Assembly (NCBI GenBank): GCA_003228405.1
Contig: QIDK01000130.1
Coordinates: 1-38,813 of the forward strand
Length of the DNA: 38,813 nucleotides
Source: Gammaproteobacteria bacterium
GTDB lineage: Bacteria; Pseudomonadota; Gammaproteobacteria; SZUA-229
Direction: 5' to 3'
The notes under the pieces are model-generated. The model made no database searches, had not been told where the DNA came from, and worked only from the letters and a program-made list of their open reading frames with translations. A program made the position numbers and the translations under genes. This document shows positions 16,979 through 25,294 of this stretch, piece by piece. The stretch's first letter is position 1, and every line of letters starts with the position of its first letter.

Positions 16979-18211
16979 ATGCCACTAGTTGATATGAAGG
17001 ATATGCTGCAACACGCTTACCAGCATGGTTATGCGGTGGGTGCATTTGAAGTTGTCAGTCTGGATTTTCTGGATGGCATAATGCTGGCGGCAGAGCAGGC
17101 ACGGGCGCCGGTTATTTTAAGCATGGCGGAATCGCATTTTGAATATTTTGATTTTGATTTAATTATGCCAGCGGTAGAAGCTGCAGCAAAACGCGCACTG
17201 GTGCCGGTGGCGATTCATTTTGATCATGGCACCTGTATTGAAACTGCGGTGAATGGCATTAATCGAGGCTGTAATGGTGTACTGGTCGATGCCTCTCATG
17301 AGGAGTTTATGGAGAATATACGCATTACCCGGCAGGTAGTTGAAACAGCTCATGCCTGCGGAGTCGCCGTAGAAGGTGAGCTGGGTTATGTGCCTGGTGT
17401 TGAAGGTGAAGGGGCGGAGCACTATCCCGGCGAGCTGGCTTATACCTCATTAGCAGAAGCCAGGGCTTATGTTGAACGTACTGAAGTCGATTTTCTGGCG
17501 ATTTCTATTGGCACGGTTCATGGACACATGAAGGGCAAGCCCAAACTGGATTATCAACGCTTAAAACAAATCAATGATGCCCTGGATTTACCACTGGTTA
17601 TTCATGGGGGGAGCGGGCTTTCTGATGATCAGTTTCACCGCCTGATTTCCAATGGTGTTGCCAAAATAAATTGCTTTACCGCATTGTCAGATGCGGTGGC
17701 AAAACAAATTAGAAAAAATATAAAAATAGAAATATCCAGCGGTTATATCGGTTTGGCGAAAAACATTAATCATGCAGTCGCGGCTGAGGTTGAACGTTGC
17801 ATGCGGTTATGGGGCTCCGCTGGCAGAGCCGCTGAGGTGCTGGCTCGTTGCGAGTCATGGACATCAGTTGAGCAGATAATTATCTGCACCGTCGAAGGAC
17901 TGGATAACTCCGATGCATCTATTTTGATGAACGAAGGGCGGCGCATGCTTTCCAGTATTCCAGGAGTACGTGATGTTTTTTCAGGTGAAGCGGTGCAGAA
18001 AGATGCCAGGTATCATTATACCTGGCGGATTCGTTTATGCCATCCGGTGGTGGTAGACAGTTATCGTAAACATGCAGCTTATATTAATTTTATTAATAAA
18101 TTATTCCGGCCAGTCGCCGGAAAATGTATCAATATTGATTTTCAGGAAGTAACACCGGTTTCCAGTCAATACCAGCTTGAACCCGTAATTAGAAGGAAAG
18201 TTATGTCATAA
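16979..18211 (+). CDS. Class II ketose-bisphosphate aldolase fused to a Dabb-like domain
   Basis: Residues 1-285 are a zinc-dependent class II aldolase: HFDHG at 80-84 (D82, H83), VEGELGY with E132/E134, GTVHGHMKGKPKLD (H181), VIHGGSGLS (H209) and KINCFTAL, ending with the usual MRLWGSAGRA helix. In a cbb cluster this would act as fructose/sedoheptulose-bisphosphate aldolase. Residues about 296-391 are extra: VEQIIICTVEG, a helix ending SSIPGVRDVFSGE, YHYTWRIRL, HPVVVDSYRKHAAYINFINKL and CINIDFQEV follow the strand-helix order of the stress-responsive alpha/beta barrel (Dabb) family, which forms dimers. The usual aldolase is about 280-360 aa without this tail. The Dabb call is by pattern and moderate. 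Confidence 0.85.
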   Translation: MPLVDMKDMLQHAYQHGYAVGAFEVVSLDFLDGIMLAAEQARAPVILSMAESHFEYFDFDLIMPAVEAAAKRALVPVAIHFDHGTCIETAVNGINRGCNGVLVDASHEEFMENIRITRQVVETAHACGVAVEGELGYVPGVEGEGAEHYPGELAYTSLAEARAYVERTEVDFLAISIGTVHGHMKGKPKLDYQRLKQINDALDLPLVIHGGSGLSDDQFHRLISNGVAKINCFTALSDAVAKQIRKNIKIEISSGYIGLAKNINHAVAAEVERCMRLWGSAGRAAEVLARCESWTSVEQIIICTVEGLDNSDASILMNEGRRMLSSIPGVRDVFSGEAVQKDARYHYTWRIRLCHPVVVDSYRKHAAYINFINKLFRPVAGKCINIDFQEVTPVSSQYQLEPVIRRKVMS

Positions 18212-18270
18212 AAGCTTCATTTAATTGAGCCAGGCTCCAACAATATTTATAAATGAATTTCAATAAAGAT

Positions 18271-18390
18271 AAAAGAAAACACGAATGCACGCAAATAAAA
18301 GCTAAATACTTAGCCTGGTGTTATATGCACTGGCATACAATCGAAAAATTGCGTTCATCTGCGATTCTTTACGTTTTAGCGTTTTCTTTT
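18271..18390. repeat. Diverged composite inverted repeat, copy 4
   Basis: AAAAGAAAAC (18271-18280) and GTTTTCTTTT (18381-18390) are perfect inverted ends, and the inner arms hold GCACGCAAAT and GCGTTCATCTGCG, degenerate forms of the family core. The match to the other copies is partial, so membership is less certain. Confidence 0.5.
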
Positions 18391-18440
18391 TCTTTTCTTT
18401 TAATAGTTATTTCGTACCGATAGTTCTGTGACGAAGTATT

Positions 18441-20531
18441 TTACCCTGCCATAGACGTAAAATCATAATCCAGATTAGGTGACGGCTCCTGCAGGAAGTT
18501 GCCCTGAATAAAGTTAATCCCCATACCCCACAATACCGACAGGCTGGTTGCATCCTGTACACACTGGGCAATGGTAAGTTTATTCAGTTCCATTGCCTTT
18601 TCGGTAATGGCTTTAACCGCTTCCTGATTTTCGGTGCTACTTGAAAGCTCGTTCATAAAAGAGCGTTCCAGTTTCAGATAATCTGCCGGGATATGTTTTA
18701 GTAATTCAAAAGGATTGCTACCTGTTCCAAAATCATCCAGTGCAAAACCACAGTTAAGTTCCTGTAATGATTTTGCTACTTCAGCTGTGTATTTCAGGCT
18801 GGTCACTGCAACACTTTCTTTTACTTCAAAAATCAAACTACTTTTAGGTACATTGTACTTTTTTAGCTGGTCTTTCAGCCACGCCATCAGACTGGTATCT
18901 TTCAGGGAGTTAGCGGAAAGTTTAACAAAAAATAAAGTTCGTTTGCCCTCTTTCCAGCGTTTGGTCAGCGTGGTAACTGTATTAAGCAGTATCCAACGAT
19001 CAATGGCTAATGACATACCTGTGCGATCTGCTGCGGGTAGAAAGTCTAATGGCATAACGATATTGCCTTTTTTATCCAGCATTCTGACAAATACTTCATA
19101 GCGTTCATCTGTGTCACCATGCAGACTGATAACAGGCTGGAAGTAAAGAACAAAGCGGTTTTCCCTGATAGCTTCTTTAAGGTCTTTAACGACCAGAGCA
19201 TCAATTTCTTTTTGGGTTAGCTCACCTTCTTTAGGCTGATAAATAACAACCGAATTGGGCCCCTGTTCGCTAGCTTCATCTACAGCACGTTCAGCGCGGA
19301 GTAATATCTCACCAGTGTCAGGGGCATTTTTATCAATCATGCTTACACCAATAGTGCAGGTCGTATTGATTGATTGATCATTAATATTAGCAATATAATT
19401 ATGAATAATTTTACTTATATTTTTAGCGTAAGTCTGAATGGATTCTGCAGTTTGTTTGAAGGAAACAATAGAAAAAGTATTGCCTTCAAAGTGAGCCAAA
19501 ACATCATCATTATTTACTGCTTCTTCAAACTTCCTTGAAATTTCACTCAAGAATTGATCGGCACCAACAACACCTACGATTTGTTTAATGCTACTAAAAT
19601 TATCAAGGTGTATAAGCAGCGTGGCAGCATTAAGCTTGCCTTGCTGTGCTTTTGACACTGAATCTTCGATTGAATCCATAAAGAACTGGCGATTGTATAA
19701 GCCGGTAACCGAGTCTGTCTGGCTGAGCAGGGCTAGTTGCTGCTCTAGTTCCTTGCTATCGCTTTGTGTTCGGATAACAACCTGAATGCATGGCTCACCA
19801 TCGATACTGGCCGGGGAAAATTCCATTTCGCCTTTAAATTCTGTGCCATCTGCATTGCTTAAATTAAGCTCAAGTTTATTTATTTTGTATTGACCTTCTT
19901 TGCAGTTGTCACGTAAAAATGCTTTAAAGGCATCCCTGTCATCCATGCCGACCATGTCTAATACAGGCATGCCTTCAAGTTCTTCTGACTCACCAAAACC
20001 AAATAGCTTAATGTAAGATTGATTAGAATAGATATGCATGCCTTCATGAATATAGGCAATGGCATCGCGGGATGAATCAAGTAAGAATGAGCAACGTTTT
20101 TCAGATTCTTTTATGGCATTTTCCAGCTTGAATAATTTGGAAATACTGGAGTGAGCCTCAACTTCTCGGTGTATCACCATCTCAAGATGTGCAGGGTTAT
20201 CGTATGAAGACAAATCACGGGCACCTGAGCGCATGGCATCAACAATATCCAGTTCATGTCCGGGGCGATTTACGGCGATAACCGGCACGGGTGCAGAGGC
20301 GTTTTTTGCAATACATTTAACCGTATCCTGTAGGGAAATCAACTCCATGCCAATGGAGTAGAGCAGAATATCCGGTGATTTTTTCTTTAATTCTTCAATC
20401 AGGTCTTCGTCATCTTCAATACGGGTTGTGTGTGAGGCAAAGCCTGAACTTCGCATAAGTTTTACAATATTTTCTTCATTGTTGAAGGAGTCATCAATAA
20501 TAAAAATATTAATTTTTTTCTTTGCTGCCAC
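18441..20531 (-). CDS. fimX: FimX-like c-di-GMP effector (REC-PAS-GGDEF-EAL, degenerate)
   Basis: The 696-aa domain order is that of Pseudomonas FimX, a c-di-GMP receptor controlling type IV pilus assembly: degenerate receiver (about 7-125, with Tyr58 where the phospho-acceptor Asp would be), PAS (about 145-255), GGDEF (270-430) and EAL (445-690). The catalytic motifs are lost: EGNTF at 349-353 replaces GGDEF and EVF at 479-481 replaces EAL. FALDDFGTG (596-604) is intact. It is therefore probably a c-di-GMP binder rather than an enzyme. It follows a PilZ-like gene by 35 bases in the same direction, as in the Pseudomonas fimX neighbourhood. No pil gene is in the window. Confidence 0.88.
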   Translation of the reverse strand: MAAKKKINIFIIDDSFNNEENIVKLMRSSGFASHTTRIEDDEDLIEELKKKSPDILLYSIGMELISLQDTVKCIAKNASAPVPVIAVNRPGHELDIVDAMRSGARDLSSYDNPAHLEMVIHREVEAHSSISKLFKLENAIKESEKRCSFLLDSSRDAIAYIHEGMHIYSNQSYIKLFGFGESEELEGMPVLDMVGMDDRDAFKAFLRDNCKEGQYKINKLELNLSNADGTEFKGEMEFSPASIDGEPCIQVVIRTQSDSKELEQQLALLSQTDSVTGLYNRQFFMDSIEDSVSKAQQGKLNAATLLIHLDNFSSIKQIVGVVGADQFLSEISRKFEEAVNNDDVLAHFEGNTFSIVSFKQTAESIQTYAKNISKIIHNYIANINDQSINTTCTIGVSMIDKNAPDTGEILLRAERAVDEASEQGPNSVVIYQPKEGELTQKEIDALVVKDLKEAIRENRFVLYFQPVISLHGDTDERYEVFVRMLDKKGNIVMPLDFLPAADRTGMSLAIDRWILLNTVTTLTKRWKEGKRTLFFVKLSANSLKDTSLMAWLKDQLKKYNVPKSSLIFEVKESVAVTSLKYTAEVAKSLQELNCGFALDDFGTGSNPFELLKHIPADYLKLERSFMNELSSSTENQEAVKAITEKAMELNKLTIAQCVQDATSLSVLWGMGINFIQGNFLQEPSPNLDYDFTSMAG

Positions 20532-20566
20532 AGTTTATTTTCCAAATATATCTTACTGATATAAAA

Positions 20567-22402
20567 TTACAGGGATGACCAGATTGAGTCAAAATTATCT
20601 GGATCTTTTTTGCCAGATTTATTGCCACTGTCTTCAGTGTCTGGCGTATCATTTTCATTCATTTGCGAGAACTGGAACTGAGTAAATGAACCTGTGTGCT
20701 CACGTATAGTTCCCAGTTTAATTTCTATATCACGGTCATATGCGTGCATGCCCAGAGTGTTGCCACTAAGAAATGCATGTGCAGGCAAAAGCAATGTAGA
20801 GGGTTGTTGAATTGGTTTAATACCGGGTAGCATCAAGCAGTTAAATGGATCTTCATTTTTGCGCCCCAGCCTTTGTACCCGGCAGGAAACAACTTTTGGC
20901 GATAAAACCTGCACCCCTATTTCCAGTCCATTTTCCCGGTTGTAATGCATCCAGCGAATTACGCCAACTCGCCACTGGAAAGTATGGTCCTGATCTTTTT
21001 CACGAATACCGATTAATTCTCCAACCAGTGCCCGTGATGGTAAATCTGAATCCCAGAACAGACAGTAGCCACCTGCGCTAATATTAGATATTTTCCAGTG
21101 TATATCCGGCTCTTCTTTATTAAGGTCTCCCAGCGTTTTCCCCTGATCCTGAAACTCATGTGAATAGCTTGATGTTAATGCTCTGCCCTTTGCAATCATA
21201 TCCCAGGCACCAGCAGAGCGATCTGAGTCATTTTTCGTTTCAGTGTCAGTAATGAAAAACGTTGGATCCTGTTGTGCAAACAAATCTTTGTTGGCTTTTT
21301 CGTTATCTGGAATGGATTCCAGGGAAAACATTTTATTAGGTCTTTTTACTTTGGGTTTAGGGGGCGTGATTTCTATGTTCAGGGATTTATGAATAGGGTT
21401 CAGGCCAATGGAAACACGAATTTCATCATTACGAGCAGCGCGGGAAAAACGACGTTTTGCACACATACTCCATGAAGCAACTAATGCACGCATGGTTTCC
21501 TGCGAAACACTGTCACCAATTGAAACAGCAGACTGCAGGTCATTAGAACTATTATCTAATTTCTGCAGGTGTTCTACCAGTTTTGCCGTTTCAACTGAAC
21601 GAACATGTTGCGGATTTTTCAGGTCTTCTTCTGATACACAGTTAGGTGGCAGGTCGCTGTCCAGCTTGCTGACAAAATATCGGTTTATATTATTTTTAGA
21701 TGTATTTTTGCTGATAGTTGTGAGTTTGGCCCATTCATTTATGGATTTAAATAGGCGTTCTGCATCACTTTGGCGCAATGCATTTGGTCGGGCCAGAGAA
21801 AACAGGAGTATCTGTTTGTAATAGTCTTCTATGGAAATAGTTTTTACAGCAAGTTCAGGGTCTTTTATGCTTTTCTGGTGTATTTTCAGCATCTCTGCAT
21901 AAGCATATATGTGGTGTATATCCGACCATGTGCCCCTGGGTAACTCAGAATAGATCTGGCTGGAGCGTAGCAATAGTTCTGCATAATAATGCAGCGCTCT
22001 TTCACAGACGATAAGTGTTGTTTTGGTATCAATTTTGATTAGATTGTTAGATGCCTCAAAAATAAGAATTTTGTAACCCGTTGCCATTTCTTTCAGCAAT
22101 GCCTGGTTAAGATGAATTATTTTCTGACTTTTCTCGGGTAATGGCAGAGTACGGTTTACAAAGTGCTTGTGAAGCTGGTTAAAAATATGCCGAGTAGGCT
22201 CACGCAGGGTTTCCATATTTTCCAGACGATATTTAGGTGACATAGCCTGGCGATTCAGGGTGATCAGGCCATTATATAACTGACGAGTGTAATCCCCCAT
22301 ATTGGCACGCTTTAGTTCAGCCAGCCACTTCTTCACCTTGCGCGGATGGTTGGGAAAATCACCCCTGTCTGTAGTGGATTGTTCTGGGATATTTAATTTC
22401 AT
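20567..22402 (-). CDS. PilZ-like protein encoded upstream of fimX
   Basis: This 611-aa cytoplasmic protein is helical over its first 310 residues and has two parts of a PilZ c-di-GMP-binding signature that are far apart. The arginine part is KRRFSRAARNDEIRVSIGL (R317 to R324), and the second is ISNISAGGYCLFW, with the N-x-S-x-x-G motif at 440-445, followed by strands VGVIRWMHY and LEIGVQVLSP typical of the PilZ barrel. About 115 polar residues separate the motifs, where normally there are about 30. Pseudomonas aeruginosa has a comparable large protein gene next to fimX. A role in c-di-GMP-regulated surface motility is likely from context. The gene is the first of the pair. Confidence 0.8.
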   Translation of the reverse strand: MKLNIPEQSTTDRGDFPNHPRKVKKWLAELKRANMGDYTRQLYNGLITLNRQAMSPKYRLENMETLREPTRHIFNQLHKHFVNRTLPLPEKSQKIIHLNQALLKEMATGYKILIFEASNNLIKIDTKTTLIVCERALHYYAELLLRSSQIYSELPRGTWSDIHHIYAYAEMLKIHQKSIKDPELAVKTISIEDYYKQILLFSLARPNALRQSDAERLFKSINEWAKLTTISKNTSKNNINRYFVSKLDSDLPPNCVSEEDLKNPQHVRSVETAKLVEHLQKLDNSSNDLQSAVSIGDSVSQETMRALVASWSMCAKRRFSRAARNDEIRVSIGLNPIHKSLNIEITPPKPKVKRPNKMFSLESIPDNEKANKDLFAQQDPTFFITDTETKNDSDRSAGAWDMIAKGRALTSSYSHEFQDQGKTLGDLNKEEPDIHWKISNISAGGYCLFWDSDLPSRALVGELIGIREKDQDHTFQWRVGVIRWMHYNRENGLEIGVQVLSPKVVSCRVQRLGRKNEDPFNCLMLPGIKPIQQPSTLLLPAHAFLSGNTLGMHAYDRDIEIKLGTIREHTGSFTQFQFSQMNENDTPDTEDSGNKSGKKDPDNFDSIWSSL

Positions 22403-22543
22403 ATCGTGAGGCTTGCCTTATTATCCATTTAAATGCCTTATTGCCCTGGCTTTGCCCTAAGTTTATCCTATTTACGCACAAATCTTAAATAAAAACAGAT
22501 GCATAGTGTTGTTTTTTAAGCTAATTTCATGTCTATCACAGAT

Positions 22544-23575
22544 TTATAGCTCATTTGCGGGTATTTTGCCTGCTTCTCCTGCTATTTCACGCACCAGCTT
22601 AGGCACCAGAAAGCCGGGAAGTTTTGAGCGCATTTGTTTTATCAGACTTAAGGCCCGGTCCAGCTTTACATCAAAATGTGCAGCACCCTGAACTGGATCA
22701 AGCAGGTGCAGATAGTAGGGGAGTACACCTGCATTATAAAGGTTTTCTGAAAGATCTATCTGCTCATTAACCTGTTGATTAATTCCATTTAGCAATACGG
22801 CCTGATTAAGAAGCTGAATGCCCGCTAACTGCAGTTTTTTAAGGGCTTTTATTTCAGTTTCGGTAATTTCACTGGCATGATTTGCATGAATCACCATGCA
22901 CACATTAAATCGACTGCTTGCCAGCCGTTGCACCAGCCTGTCGGTGATGCGATCCGGCAAAACAACCGGCAGACGGCTGTGGATGCGCAGTCGACTGATA
23001 TGGGGTATGGCTTCCAGCTGAGTTATTAACACATCCAGTTTTTCATCCGATAGCATCAGCGGGTCACCGCCGCTTAAAATAACCTCTTTAATACTGTTAT
23101 CCTGGCGTATGTAATTGATTGACTGTAGCCATTGATCACGCCCGGCCTGCTGTGTCTGATAGGGAAAATGACGCCGAAAACAGTAACGGCAGTGCACCGC
23201 ACAGGCGGCGGTGGTAATGAGCAGAACGCGGCCGTGATATTTATGCAACAGCCCCGGGGTTTTACTGGCATCCAGGTCAGCAACCGGGTCTTTAGCATAA
23301 CCAGCGCTGGTTACCATCTCCTGTGCCTGGGTCAAAACCTGCAGTAACAGGGGGTCACGGGGGTTTCCAGCCTGCATTTTACTGATATATGCCAGCGGGA
23401 CTTTAAGGCCGAAGGTTTGTCGTGCAGCAGAATAATCACTGAAATCCTCAGCTTTCAGCTTAAGAGCCAGCAGTAAAGCTTCAGGGTCAGTAATGGCCTG
23501 GGTAAGCTGCTGTTGCCAGCTAATGGCTAGATTTGCAACGGATTTGGCCGGTTTGTTGAGCATAGGTTTTGGCAT
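22544..23575 (-). CDS. epmB: EF-P beta-lysylation protein EpmB (lysine 2,3-aminomutase-like)
   Basis: EpmB converts alpha-lysine to (R)-beta-lysine, which EpmA attaches to elongation factor P. The 343-aa radical-SAM enzyme has the CxxxCxxC cluster motif at C125, C129 and C132 (CAVHCRYCFRRHFPY), the GGDPLM SAM-associated motif near residue 178 and the PLP-dependent aminomutase fold. It lacks the N- and C-terminal extensions of clostridial lysine aminomutases, as expected for EpmB. It is divergent from efp across a 59-base gap, completing the pathway with efp and epmA. Confidence 0.96.
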   Translation of the reverse strand: MPKPMLNKPAKSVANLAISWQQQLTQAITDPEALLLALKLKAEDFSDYSAARQTFGLKVPLAYISKMQAGNPRDPLLLQVLTQAQEMVTSAGYAKDPVADLDASKTPGLLHKYHGRVLLITTAACAVHCRYCFRRHFPYQTQQAGRDQWLQSINYIRQDNSIKEVILSGGDPLMLSDEKLDVLITQLEAIPHISRLRIHSRLPVVLPDRITDRLVQRLASSRFNVCMVIHANHASEITETEIKALKKLQLAGIQLLNQAVLLNGINQQVNEQIDLSENLYNAGVLPYYLHLLDPVQGAAHFDVKLDRALSLIKQMRSKLPGFLVPKLVREIAGEAGKIPANEL

Positions 23576-23634
23576 TGGGGGCTGTTCCGAGTATTATATG
23601 CGCTGCTTTACATTGTCCATAAGGTTATTTGCAG

Positions 23635-24204
23635 ATGGCATCATACAGTACAAATGAATTTCGCGGCGGTCTTAAACTATTATTAGATGGTGACCCGTGT
23701 TCAATTATAGAAAATGAGTTAGTTAAACCCGGCAAAGGTCAGGCCTTTAATCGGGTGAAATTACGCAACCTGAAAACCGGCCGTGTACTTGAACGAACAT
23801 TTAAATCAGGCGAGTCAGTAGAAGCGGCTGATGTGATGGACGTAGATATGGAGTTTTCATATAACGATGGAGAGTTCTGGTACTTTATGGATCCAGAAAC
23901 CTTTGAGCAGCTAGGTGCTCCAGACTCTGCCATGACAGATTCGGGTAAATGGATTAAAGCTCAGGAATTATGCACAGTGACTTTATGGGATGGTTCGCCA
24001 CTCGTCGTAACGGCACCCAATTTTGTGGAGTTAACGGTGACTGAAACTGACCCGGGTTTAAAAGGTGATACGGCGCAGGGAGGCACTAAACCCGCAACTT
24101 TAGAATCTGGTGCGGTAGTTAAAGTACCTTTATTTATTGAAGAAGGCGAACTGCTTAAAATTGATACGCGTAATGGAGAGTACGTTTCACGCGTAAAATC
24201 GTAG
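23635..24204 (+). CDS. efp: Translation elongation factor P
   Basis: EF-P relieves ribosomes stalled at polyproline. From the ATG at 23635 (preferred over an upstream TTG at 23629) the protein is 189 aa and has the three-domain structure. The modified lysine is K34 in KPGKGQAF (31-38), matching the E. coli type that is beta-lysylated by EpmA/EpmB, both encoded beside it. The C-terminal [25 protein letters not shown] is the EF-P signature region. Confidence 0.97.
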   Translation: MASYSTNEFRGGLKLLLDGDPCSIIENELVKPGKGQAFNRVKLRNLKTGRVLERTFKSGESVEAADVMDVDMEFSYNDGEFWYFMDPETFEQLGAPDSAMTDSGKWIKAQELCTVTLWDGSPLVVTAPNFVELTVTETDPGLKGDTAQGGTKPATLESGAVVKVPLFIEEGELLKIDTRNGEYVSRVKS

Positions 24205-24224
24205 GTCGGGGTGACGAAAGCTAA

Positions 24225-25196
24225 ATGAACAAAACAGGCTGGCAACCCACCGCTTCAATACAGGCAATGAAACAGAGAGCCCGCATGCTGCAAAGCATTC
24301 GGACTTTTTTTGCTGAGCGCAACATACTGGAAGTGGAAACCCCGGTGCTTTCACCCAGCGCCATTACCGACCCCCAGTTAGAAAGTTTTTCTGTGCGCTT
24401 TAATCAACAAGAATTTTACTTACAAACTTCCCCCGAATTTTATATGAAGCGATTGCTCGCTGCAGGCAGCGGTGATATCTATCAGATTGCAAAAGTATTC
24501 AGAGATGATGAGCATGGACGAAATCATAATCCGGAATTTAGCATACTGGAATGGTATCGTCTGGGCTTCGACCATCATCAACTAATGGATGACGTAGAAC
24601 AGCTATTAAAAATAATTTTTGAAAATAAGCAATTAAATGTCCAACGCTTAAGCTATCAACAGGCATTTATTAATCAGTTAAATATAGACCCGTTAAGTTC
24701 TGATGCCATCGCCTTAAAACAATGTGCAGGAAAAAACAATATAGAAACTCCTCAGGGCATTGATATTAACGATAAAGATATGTGGTTAGACTGGTTAATG
24801 CTGGAAAAAATAGCCCCGGGATTTGCAAAAGACGGCTTTACCTTTTTATATGACTACCCGGCATCACAGGCATCACTGGCTCGATTAGATAAAAATGATT
24901 CACGTAAAGCAAATCGGTTTGAACTATTTTATGGTGAGCTGGAACTGGCGAATGGGTTTTACGAATTAACTGATGCCAGAGAACAGGCTAAACGCTTTGA
25001 AAATGATAATAAAATTCGCTTACAACGTGGCCAGAAACTGATGCCTGTCGATGATCTTCTGATAGAAGCGTTGCAGGCCGGCCTGCCAGAATGTTCAGGG
25101 GTAGCATTAGGGCTGGATCGAATTATGATGCTGGTGATGGGGGTTAAGCATATTAAAGAGGTAACGGGTTTTGGTGATGAGTTTGCTGGAGGCTGA
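24225..25196 (+). CDS. epmA: EF-P lysine ligase EpmA
   Basis: EpmA (PoxA/GenX/YjeA) is a class II lysyl-tRNA-synthetase paralogue that attaches beta-lysine to EF-P. The 323-aa protein has only the catalytic core and lacks the tRNA-binding N-terminal domain. The class II motifs are visible: motif 2 YQIAKVFRDDEHGRNHNPEFSILEW near residues 86-110 and motif 3 GVALGLDRIMMLVMG near the end. It starts 20 bases after efp and is probably co-transcribed with it. Confidence 0.96.
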   Translation: MNKTGWQPTASIQAMKQRARMLQSIRTFFAERNILEVETPVLSPSAITDPQLESFSVRFNQQEFYLQTSPEFYMKRLLAAGSGDIYQIAKVFRDDEHGRNHNPEFSILEWYRLGFDHHQLMDDVEQLLKIIFENKQLNVQRLSYQQAFINQLNIDPLSSDAIALKQCAGKNNIETPQGIDINDKDMWLDWLMLEKIAPGFAKDGFTFLYDYPASQASLARLDKNDSRKANRFELFYGELELANGFYELTDAREQAKRFENDNKIRLQRGQKLMPVDDLLIEALQAGLPECSGVALGLDRIMMLVMGVKHIKEVTGFGDEFAGG

Positions 25197-25204
25197 TTTG
25201 TGTT

Positions 25205-25241
25205 TATGGGAATGTGAATTCACAGAATTCATATCCCCATA
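25205..25241. terminator. Hairpin between convergent epmA and parC
   Basis: TATGGGAATGTGAAT and ATTCATATCCCCATA form an imperfect 15-bp stem (two mismatched or wobble positions) around a short loop. There is no strong T-run, so it may be a weak bidirectional terminator. Confidence 0.4.
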
Positions 25242-25294
25242 TAGCTTAAATCAGAAACTGGCAATAGCACCAAAAACCACCTGGAAACCTCTGA

